A DNA stretch of 9,178 nt from JBHIBA01 sp046758845. GTDB taxonomy: Bacteria > UBA8248 > JACPRG01 > G963555815. The notes beneath the pieces are model-generated. The model was not told where the DNA came from and ran no database searches. It saw only the letters and a program-made list of their open reading frames with translations. This document shows, one piece after another, positions 1 through 5,281 of this stretch (position 1 is the first letter of the stretch; every line of letters starts with the position of its first letter). A program made the translations under genes and the position numbers. The stretch spans positions 1 to 9,178 of the forward strand of contig JBHIBA010000183.1 of NCBI GenBank assembly GCA_046758845.1, read 5' to 3'.

Positions 1-290
1 GGCCCGCCTGGCCACCCGGAAAACTTATTGGTCGCGAAAGAGGGCGGTCCCTTACAGGACCGCCCTCTTTCGCCTATTGGGGCCGCACGGCCCAGTCGGG
101 TGCCGGTTTGGCTGGCGCGACTCATCGCCGGTCAGCAGGCAGTGAAGTTCTTCACCTCCTCGACCCGAACGTCAAACCGCCGTTTTCGCCAGGAATTCGG
201 GCAACGGGCCAGTTTCTTGCGGAAGAGGGTAGCGCCGCCAGGCGCTACCCTCTTCCGCGAATGAAAAGTTTTGCTGGGGGGTGTGGGGGG
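1..290. repeat. Convergent pair of leader + stem-loop repeat units
   Basis: No gene is supported in 1-339. The stretch holds two inverted copies of one repeat unit. Unit 1 reads rightward: a leader with a C-run and core AAAACTT (12-33), then a perfect 17-bp stem (34-50 with 57-73, loop CTTACA). Unit 2 reads leftward: its leader is on the minus strand at 259-285, and its perfect 18-bp stem is 219-236 with 241-258, loop GCCA. The outer stems differ by a compensated pair (GCGAAAG/CTTTCGC against GCGGAAG/CTTCCGC). Three more units occur at 3066-3137, 3699-3761 and 3830-3899. The two leaders are complementary, so the pair could fold as one larger cruciform, as REP doublets (REPINs) do. About 145 bp between the stems show nothing I recognise. 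Unit 1 may be cut by the window edge. Confidence 0.7.
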
Positions 291-315
291 GCGCCTTTCA
301 AAAAGCGCCCCCCAC
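283..315. repeat. GC-rich hairpin downstream of the permease gene
   Basis: Arms 283-294 and 305-315 pair over 11 bp with one bulged G, around a 10-nt A-rich loop. It lies 25 bp beyond the permease stop codon, so it could end the ABC operon transcript. However, on the minus strand the T-run precedes rather than follows the hairpin, so it is not a standard intrinsic terminator. A close relative in opposite orientation lies at 3667-3698, also next to an AAAACTT leader. I therefore treat it as part of the repeat family. Confidence 0.5.
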
Positions 316-339
316 AAAAAAGCCGGCCCGTCTCCAAAC

Positions 340-1167
340 TTATTCCCGGCTCCGTGCGCGTTCCCGGGCCGCACGCGCTGCCCATGCCAGGCCGAAGCAG
401 ACGGTGCAGGCCAGGACGATCCCCGGGCCGGTCGAGACGTTCAGGTAAAATGAGGCGTAGAGTCCGCCCACCGAAGACAGAATGGCGACGGCGGAGGCGA
501 TGGTCATCATCGGCAATAACCGCTGGGTCAGCAGGGCCGCGGACGCCGCCGGCGTGACGAGAAGCGCCGCAGTCAGGACGACGCCGACGGCCTGGACGCC
601 CACCACCACGGTCAGGGCCACGAGGACGAGGAGCAGATAGCGGATGCGGTCGGGGTTCAGTCCGATCACCTCGGCATGGGAGGGGTCGACCGAGGTCAGG
701 ACAAGCTCCTTGTGGAACGTCGTCAGAGCGCCCAGAACGATACATGCGACGACCGCGATGAGCGTCAGGTCCATCGAGGTCACGGCCAGGATGTTTCCGA
801 AGAGCATATGAGCCAGGTCGCGGAAGCTGCGGGCCGCGCTCATCAGCAGGATGCCCAGGGCGAACATGGCGGTGAACAGGATACCGATGGCCGTGTCCTC
901 CCGTACGGTTTCCCTGCGCGCGAGCCAGCCAATTCCCAAAGCGGTCAGGAGGCCCGCGGCGAGCGCCCCGCCGAACAGATTCCACCCCCTCAGGTAGGCC
1001 ACCACGAGGCCGGGCAGGGCGGCGTGGGCGATCGCGTCCCCGACGAAGGCCATGCGGCGCAGCACGACGTAGACGCCGAGCGTCGCGCACGTCACCGCCA
1101 CCAGGGCGGCCGCGAGCAGCGCCGTCCTCATGAACGCGAACTGAAAGGGCTCTATCAGCCAGTTCAT
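340..1167 (-). CDS. znuB: Zn/Mn-type metal ABC transporter, permease (ABC-3 family)
   Basis: Predicted 275-residue inner-membrane permease, the usual length for ZnuB/MntB/SitC/TroC proteins. It would form the dimeric channel that moves a divalent metal (zinc or manganese) into the cytoplasm. The sequence is mostly hydrophobic, with about eight membrane segments. It carries family-typical stretches: VLRRMAFVGDAIAHAALPG near residues 34-52, and later DPSHAEVIGL, the cytoplasmic coupling region that contacts the ATPase. I chose the ATG at 1167 (MNWLIEPFQFAFM). It has a GGAG ribosome binding site a few bases upstream, and its first bases overlap the ATPase stop as ATGA, which implies translational coupling. 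A much longer frame upstream is only a shadow of the ATPase gene. It is the last gene of the operon. The gene symbol marks the family; the metal is not settled by sequence. Confidence 0.93.
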   Translation of the reverse strand: MNWLIEPFQFAFMRTALLAAALVAVTCATLGVYVVLRRMAFVGDAIAHAALPGLVVAYLRGWNLFGGALAAGLLTALGIGWLARRETVREDTAIGILFTAMFALGILLMSAARSFRDLAHMLFGNILAVTSMDLTLIAVVACIVLGALTTFHKELVLTSVDPSHAEVIGLNPDRIRYLLLVLVALTVVVGVQAVGVVLTAALLVTPAASAALLTQRLLPMMTIASAVAILSSVGGLYASFYLNVSTGPGIVLACTVCFGLAWAARAARERARSRE

Positions 1168-1964
1168 GGTCTCTCCGGATCGTCTCCCGGCGTAGGGGCT
1201 GACCCTCGGGCGGATGCGTCCACCGGCGCGGCGACGAACGAGCCGGGCGGCGGGGGGGTCTGCCGGCCCTCGCTGAGGTAGAGGGCGCCGTCGAAGTCGG
1301 CCTCCAGTCTGCCCAGGTCGTGGGTGGCGATCACCACCGTCTTCTCTTGCCTCTTGAGATCGGCCAGGACCTTGGCGACGATGTCGCGCGTCTCGGCGTC
1401 CACGGCGTTCAGCGGCTCGTCCAGCAGCAGCAGATCGGCCTCCTGCGCCAGCGCCCGCGCCAGAAGGGCCCGCTGCTGCTGCCCGCCGGAGAGCCGGCCG
1501 ATCTGGCGTCCGGCCACCGAGGACAACCCCAAGAGGTCCAACGCCTGCGAGGCGATGGCGAGGTCTTCTTCTTTCGGACGCCGGAGCCAGCCCAGGTGAA
1601 CGTGACGCCCGGTCAAGACCAGTTCCCGCACGCTGACGGGAAAACGCCAGTCCAATTCGCTCCGCTGCGGCAGGTATCCCATCCGGTGGTGACATTCTCG
1701 GATCGGCAGACCGAAGATCCGGACGTCCCCGGAGAAGGGGGCGAGCAACCCGGCGGCTGCTTTGATCAGTGTGGACTTGCCCGCCCCGTTGGGGCCGACG
1801 AGCGCCACGCGCGCCCCGACCGGCACGCGCAGGTCGACCCCCCTTAGCGCCGGCGCGTGAGCGCCGGGGTAGGTGACTTTCAGGTCACGGGTCACCAGCG
1901 CCGGCGCAGCCGGAACCGGCTCGACGTGCCGGTGTCCACAGTACGGAAAACGCGGCTCGCTCAT
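1164..1964 (-). CDS. znuC: Zn/Mn-type metal ABC transporter, ATP-binding protein
   Basis: Predicted 266-residue cytoplasmic ATPase powering the permease encoded next to it. All ABC motifs are visible: Walker A GPNGAGKST at residues 57-65, Q-loop Gln100, signature LSGGQQQR at 158-165, Walker B LLLLDEP at 178-184 and the switch His215. The Q-loop context PQRSELDWRFP resembles the manganese/iron branch (MntA/SitB/TroB: PQR..DW.FP) more than E. coli ZnuC. The true cargo could therefore be Mn or Zn, and the symbol is only a family label. Before the ABC domain there is an extra N-terminal stretch with YCGHRH (residues 8-13), a possible metal-binding patch. The ATG at 1964 overlaps the stop of the binding-protein gene as ATGA and has no strong ribosome binding site, which fits coupled translation. 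Confidence 0.94.
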   Translation of the reverse strand: MSEPRFPYCGHRHVEPVPAAPALVTRDLKVTYPGAHAPALRGVDLRVPVGARVALVGPNGAGKSTLIKAAAGLLAPFSGDVRIFGLPIRECHHRMGYLPQRSELDWRFPVSVRELVLTGRHVHLGWLRRPKEEDLAIASQALDLLGLSSVAGRQIGRLSGGQQQRALLARALAQEADLLLLDEPLNAVDAETRDIVAKVLADLKRQEKTVVIATHDLGRLEADFDGALYLSEGRQTPPPPGSFVAAPVDASARGSAPTPGDDPERP

Positions 1965-2872
1965 GGCCGGAGGGCGTTGACGATGGTCTGGACGTTGTGC
2001 TTCATCATCTGGACGTAGGTTCCCGCCGGGCTGCCCCGCTTTCCCAGGGCGCCCGTGTAGAGGGAGGGGGCGAGATTCGCGCCGGTCTCGGCCGCCAGCC
2101 GCTCCATCCACCTCGGGCTGTGGAGGGTTTCCGGGAAGACGGCCCGAACTGAGGCGGACTTCATTTCTTTCATCAAGGCGGCGATCCGGCCTGCCGGAGG
2201 CTCGGACGCCTCCGTCGTCAAAGAGTCCAGCGCGCTGCCCAGGACTTGGAAACCGTACCGGGCGGCGAAGTACCCGAAGGTCTGGTGGGAGGTGACGAGG
2301 ATCCGGTTGGCCTCGGGCACTCCCCTTACCTGCTTGAAAATCCAGGTGTCCAGGGCGCGGAGTTCAGCGATGTAACGCATCGCGTTGGTCCCAAACAATC
2401 CGGCGTTGGCCGGGTCGGCCGAGATCAGCGCGTCCCGGACGCCCCGGACCATGTGCGCGGCCCGGTCCGCATCGAGCCACATGTGCGGGTCGGCCTCCTT
2501 TCTTCCGAGTCGGCGAGGCTCCCGGTAAATCGGCCGCAGTCCGTGAGTCACCGCCACCCGCTTGGCTTTTGAGCGGGAAGTCCTGTAGAGATCATCCAGC
2601 CAGGCTTCAAACCCCAATCCGTTCTCAAAGACGACCCCCGCCTTGACCAGCGCCACGCTGTCGAGCGGATTGGGCTCGTAGTTGTGCGGGTCCCCATCCG
2701 GTCCGACCAGGGTGTGGAGCTTCACTTTGTCGCCCCCCACGTTCCGGACAAAGTCGCCCAGGATGCTGAACGTCGCGACGATCCTCAGTTTCGCTCCCGC
2801 CTTCGCCGCCGATGGAAGGGCTACCGTCACGGCGACGAGGGCGATCAACACGGGCGTCAATCTGCGGAGCAC
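1961..2872 (-). CDS. znuA: Zn/Mn-type metal ABC transporter, substrate-binding protein
   Basis: Predicted 303-residue exported protein that captures a divalent metal outside the inner membrane and delivers it to the permease (cluster A-I, ZnuA/TroA/PsaA family). The GTG at 2872 is my chosen start. It gives a signal peptide of the right size (LRRLTPVLIALVAVTVALP) and the usual family length. An in-frame extension to 3007 would run into a repeat element and is not credible. Ligand candidates are His63 (DPHNYEP), His130 (ADPHMW) and His196 (TSHQTFGYF). The third being His rather than Glu favours zinc or TroA-like binding. No His-rich loop is present, unlike E. coli ZnuA. Where relatives usually read Y(T/S)DALG, this protein reads LYTGALG, so the usual fourth ligand Asp is Gly274 (codon at 2051-2053). 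It is the first gene of the operon; I see no convincing promoter or Zur box upstream. Confidence 0.9.
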   Translation of the reverse strand: MLRRLTPVLIALVAVTVALPSAAKAGAKLRIVATFSILGDFVRNVGGDKVKLHTLVGPDGDPHNYEPNPLDSVALVKAGVVFENGLGFEAWLDDLYRTSRSKAKRVAVTHGLRPIYREPRRLGRKEADPHMWLDADRAAHMVRGVRDALISADPANAGLFGTNAMRYIAELRALDTWIFKQVRGVPEANRILVTSHQTFGYFAARYGFQVLGSALDSLTTEASEPPAGRIAALMKEMKSASVRAVFPETLHSPRWMERLAAETGANLAPSLYTGALGKRGSPAGTYVQMMKHNVQTIVNALRP

Positions 2873-2924
2873 GTTCCGTCCCGTTCTTCCAAGGGCTAGA
2901 TGGAGATGAAAGCCCAGATTCCCA

Positions 2925-3064
2925 GGGGGGCCTTTTTGGGCACTTGCGTGCCGCCCCAACTGCGGTTGGAGGCGCGTACGCTCAAGCCGGGCGTCTTGGG
3001 CGCACACCTTCCGAGAGGTTGTTCACCAGGCACGCCAGTGCGGAAACCTGACGCGGTGCGTCCG
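2925..3064 (+). repeat. 140-bp repeat, left copy of an inverted pair
   Basis: This block matches the reverse complement of 3901-4040 with no net insertion or deletion, about 125 of 140 positions by hand alignment. It holds several small self-complementary parts, such as GGCAC-TTGC-GTGCC near its left end and GACGC-GGT-GCGTC near its right end. It runs directly into the leader and stem-loop at 3066-3137, so the full unit is about 213 bp. It lies just upstream of the metal-binding protein gene. No coding potential is evident. Confidence 0.8.
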
Positions 3065-3065
3065 G

Positions 3066-3137
3066 CCCCCCTGGAACCCCCGGGAAAACTTTCGTTTGGC
3101 GAAAGAGGGCGGCCCCTTGGGGGGCCCCCTCTTTCGC
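3066..3137 (+). repeat. Leader + stem-loop repeat unit
   Basis: The leader (C-run then GGGAAAACTTTCG, 3066-3098) precedes a stem of 17 pairs with one bulged C. Pairs are 3099-3109 with 3127-3137 and 3111-3116 with 3121-3126, loop TTGG. The outer stem GCGAAAGAGGG/CCCTCTTTCGC is identical to that of the unit at 34-73. About 70 bp to its right show nothing I recognise. Confidence 0.75.
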
Positions 3138-3203
3138 AGCAAACTTGGCAGCATAGTCGAATGATGCGGTTGCGCTGGGCAGGCCGATCCTCAAGCTTGG
3201 CCC

Positions 3204-3227
3204 GAAAGGGCGGCCGTCTTGGCCGCC
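3204..3227 (-). terminator. Possible terminator of the ribbon-helix-helix gene
   Basis: On the minus strand, 15 bases past the stop codon, GGCGGCC and GGCCGCC (3227-3221 with 3215-3209) form a 7-bp GC stem with loop AAGAC, followed by CTTTC. The T-run is weak, so this is only a possible intrinsic terminator. Confidence 0.35.
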
Positions 3228-3241
3228 TTCCCCGCCGGCCT

Positions 3242-3577
3242 TCAGGGATTCGCTTCTTCCACGCACCTGAGGCAGTCCAGCCAGTTCTCCTTCGGCAGCT
3301 TGCCGAAGGCTCTCGGTCCTTCTCCCCGCTCAAACACCGGACGATAGAGCACGTCCCCCTTGCGGTGGGTCTCTCCGCAGGTGTGACAGGATGCCCGTCC
3401 GTCGATCACCACCGGCGTGTAACCGGCGACCCGCCAGCCCTCGTGGCCGGCGTGCGCCGCCAGGGACTCCAGCGCCCGCCGCACGGTGAGCGACTTGTTG
3501 CCGCTGTAGTATTTCCGGGCGAGGCGGTCCAGCAGCCTGACGGCGGCCCCATCGAGGGTGAAGTTGAGACGCGCCAT
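3242..3577 (-). CDS. Ribbon-helix-helix protein with a four-cysteine zinc-binding-type tail
   Basis: Predicted 111-residue cytoplasmic protein of no named family that I recognise. Residues 1-42 look like a ribbon-helix-helix (MetJ/Arc/CopG-type) DNA-binding domain. A short beta strand ARLNFTLD is followed by a helix AAVRLLDRLARKYY, a turn at SGNKS, and a second helix TVRRALESLAAH. Residues 64-67 (CHTC) and 102-105 (CLRC) form two CxxC pairs separated by 34 residues, the layout of a zinc ribbon or treble clef; GETHRKGD follows the first pair. The ATG at 3577 has a TGGAG ribosome binding site at the right spacing, and a promoter precedes it. The gene sits between two inverted repeat units and upstream of the metal-uptake operon on the same strand, about 370 bp away. 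It might sense a metal or redox state, or regulate itself; both are inference. Confidence 0.8.
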   Translation of the reverse strand: MARLNFTLDGAAVRLLDRLARKYYSGNKSLTVRRALESLAAHAGHEGWRVAGYTPVVIDGRASCHTCGETHRKGDVLYRPVFERGEGPRAFGKLPKENWLDCLRCVEEANP

Positions 3578-3585
3578 GTGTGTGG

Positions 3586-3637
3586 CTCCAGTGTGTAGTA
3601 GCGTGTGTAGTTTTACGAAGCCTAGAGAATTTGTCAA
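3586..3637 (-). promoter_or_regulatory. Promoter and 12-bp-period operator candidate of the ribbon-helix-helix gene
   Basis: On the minus strand a perfect -35 TTGACA (3637-3632) is followed after 16 bp by TAAAAC (3615-3610) as -10. Directly after it, ACTACACAC occurs twice (3611-3603 and 3599-3591) exactly 12 bp apart. A weaker third copy, CCACACAC (3585-3578), lies at the start codon. Ribbon-helix-helix dimers often bind tandem sites about one helical turn apart, so these repeats are a plausible autoregulatory operator at the transcription start. The ribosome binding site TGGAG is at 3590-3586. Confidence 0.55.
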
Positions 3638-3666
3638 GCCCGCGCCTGGGGAAAGGGGCGCAGGAC

Positions 3667-3698
3667 GCGGGGGCGCTTTTTGTAAGGCGCCCCCCCGC
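3667..3698. repeat. GC-rich hairpin, second copy
   Basis: Arms 3667-3676 and 3687-3698 pair as GCGGGGGCGC with GCGCCCCCCCGC, two bases bulged, around a loop starting TTTTTG. It is the inverted counterpart of the hairpin at 283-315, and like it sits beside an AAAACTT leader. It lies upstream of the ribbon-helix-helix gene's promoter. Confidence 0.5.
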
Positions 3699-3899
3699 AC
3701 CACCCCCCCGCAAAACTTTTGACGGCCCGGCCTGCGGGTCGATGACCCTCATGGCCGGGCCTGCTTGGGGTGGGTGTGGGTTTGGCTGGACCTGTTGTTT
3801 GTCGCCTTCCGGTGGCTCCCGTCTTTGGCCGATAGCGTGCCGCCCCGCCAGGGGCGGCACGCTATCGCGAAACAAAAGTCTTGCTGGGGTGGCGGGGGG
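3699..3899. repeat. Second convergent pair of leader + stem-loop units
   Basis: The rightward unit has leader CACCCCCCCGCAAAACTTTT then a nested hairpin, 3724-3732 with 3753-3761 and inner GGGTC/GACCC. The leftward unit has a 17-bp perfect stem, 3830-3846 with 3851-3867, loop GCCA as at 237-240. Its leader on the minus strand at 3868-3899 has core AAGACTT. The arrangement copies the pair at 1-290, but the stem sequences are different: the leader is conserved while the hairpin varies. The spacer (3762-3829) shares GGTTTGGCTGG with the first pair's spacer. No gene is supported here. Confidence 0.65.
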
Positions 3900-3900
3900 G

Positions 3901-4040
3901 CGGACGCACCGCGTCAGGTTTCTGCACTGGCGTGCCTGGTCAGCTACCCCTCGGAAGGTGTGCGGAAAAGACCCCCGGTTTAAGCGGACGGGCCTCCAAC
4001 CGCAGTTCGGCCGGCACGCAAGTGCCCAAAAAGGCCCCCC
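3901..4040 (-). repeat. 140-bp repeat, right copy of the inverted pair
   Basis: Reverse-complement partner of 2925-3064, same length and about 89% identical. The first 20 bases at the outer end (4040 leftward) are identical in both copies. The unit continues inward into the leader and hairpin at 3830-3899, mirroring the left side. It ends 40 bp past the stop of the DUF3179 gene. I see no obvious target-site duplication outside the pair. Confidence 0.8.
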
Positions 4041-4079
4041 TAAAGTTTTCTAATGCTTTAGCTCAGGCTCGCGAGAGAT

Positions 4080-5204
4080 TCAGGGGGCGTAGATCGACGT
4101 GTTCGGTTTGAAGGCGAACCAGGAGAAGGCGAAGTGGTTTCCGTGGAGGACCGCCTTCAACCTGGCCCCTTTCAGGGGGCCCGCGACGGCCAGGCCCAGG
4201 ACGTTCCAGCCGCTTCCGGTCTCCGTGTCCCGGAAGCCTTCTTTTGTTGTCTGGAAGATCAACTTCTTTCCGTTCAGGGTGGGGTCAAATACCCCCGTTG
4301 CGCCCACGTCTTTCGATGAGGCGATCACTGCGCCGTCCAGGGCGGAGGCGGCCCCTTCGGAGTGGAAGACCACGACGTTCTGGCCGTTCAGCCGGTCGTT
4401 CACGACGCGCACTTTCGACAAGACCGAGAAGGGGTACGCCCTGTCCACGTCGCCGACACTGACAGCCACGACGCGCTCCATCGGGGGCAGCCTTTTGTCT
4501 ATCGGCCCGCGGTACAGGAAGGGGACGTTTTTGACGTTGTCGTAGCCGACGTAGGGGTTGCGGCCGTAGGGCCGCGAGTAACCGGTTTCCTTGGACAGGA
4601 TCAGGGCTTTCGGGTGAGTCTTCTTCAAGTGGCCGTATCCAACGATGGAGGCTGGAATCATTTTCAGGTTCTTGCCGGTGAGCTCACCGATGATGGCCTC
4701 CCCGGTGAACTGCTGCCACCAGGACTCCGTTTGCCGATCGTACATGACCAGGTCACTGTTGCGGAGCTTGCCCGTTGTGCCGAAATCGAGGAGCCGGCCG
4801 TCCAGCCTGCGGTCAAAAGCGATGGCCGCATTGCACAAGGGGCAGAAAGTCACCGTCACCGGCGTGCCATTTAGAGAGTCGTTGACGATCTCGTGCCAGG
4901 TGAGAATCTGGAGGGGATAGGCCCGGGCCTCTCCGCCGATCTGCAAGACGACCACCGGCTCCACGTCCTTGAGCCAGCCGTCCGCCTCCTTCTGGGAGAC
5001 GAATTTGGGCCCGTTAATGGCGGGAATCCCGTCTTTCGGCGGTCCCCCTGAAAGGATCTCTTCATAAGGGACGGAGTGTTTTTTGAAGTCGGTCTTCCAG
5101 CCCCAGGTCGAGAAAGGGGGTTTGTCGGCGGCTAAGACGGACGCTCCGCCGGGGCCGGCCCACACCAACGCCAACGCCAGCGCAAATGCCGTTAAATATC
5201 CCAT
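4080..5204 (-). CDS. Secreted DUF3179-domain protein
   Basis: Predicted 374-residue protein of the DUF3179 family, whose biochemical role is not established. A signal peptide is clear: GYLTAFALALALVWA followed by a small-residue region ending near ASVLAAD, about residues 2-27. The mature part carries family hallmarks: QILTWHEIVND, then TFCPLCNAAIAFDRR with Cys121 and Cys124, then TGKLRNSDLVMYDRQTESWW and a GEAIIGELTG segment. A related block appears to recur later (RAYPFSVLSKVRVVNDRLNG resembles RAYPLQILTWHEIVNDSLNG), which suggests an internal duplication. The CxxC pair could bind metal or form a disulfide. The ATG at 5204 has a GGAGAGG ribosome binding site 8-9 bases upstream; an in-frame GTG at 5237 would put residues before the signal peptide. 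It follows the selenoprotein candidate by 77 bp on the same strand, so the two may be co-transcribed, though a TTATAT sequence in the gap could be its own -10. Confidence 0.9.
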   Translation of the reverse strand: MGYLTAFALALALVWAGPGGASVLAADKPPFSTWGWKTDFKKHSVPYEEILSGGPPKDGIPAINGPKFVSQKEADGWLKDVEPVVVLQIGGEARAYPLQILTWHEIVNDSLNGTPVTVTFCPLCNAAIAFDRRLDGRLLDFGTTGKLRNSDLVMYDRQTESWWQQFTGEAIIGELTGKNLKMIPASIVGYGHLKKTHPKALILSKETGYSRPYGRNPYVGYDNVKNVPFLYRGPIDKRLPPMERVVAVSVGDVDRAYPFSVLSKVRVVNDRLNGQNVVVFHSEGAASALDGAVIASSKDVGATGVFDPTLNGKKLIFQTTKEGFRDTETGSGWNVLGLAVAGPLKGARLKAVLHGNHFAFSWFAFKPNTSIYAP

Positions 5205-5281
5205 AATCCAAGCCTCTCCAGTCAGGGAACGCTCCACTTGATTTCATATAACACCCGAGCGGCGCATTGATTCCCGCGTAT

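Noticed and set aside
34..73. Simple intrinsic terminator
   Set aside because: The stem is perfect but no T-run follows, and the same leader-hairpin unit recurs at places not tied to gene ends.
2873..3007. Longer N-terminus for the metal-binding protein
   Set aside because: The extra residues come from the 140-bp repeat and would bury the signal peptide inside the protein.
2896..3598. Long frames on both strands across the repeat block
   Set aside because: They cross hairpins and repeats, have biased Arg/Pro/Gly composition and no family features; high GC produces such frames by chance.
1..4040. CRISPR array
   Set aside because: The repeats are palindromic, few, in both orientations and irregularly spaced; there is no regular repeat-spacer pattern.
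2925..4040. Insertion sequence with its own transposase
   Set aside because: The only gene inside is 111 residues with a DNA-binding domain and a zinc-type tail; no catalytic transposase motif is present.
3580..4053. Plus-strand frame of 157 residues upstream of the DUF3179 gene
   Set aside because: It is formed by the promoter, hairpins and the right 140-bp repeat; no ribosome binding site or family match.
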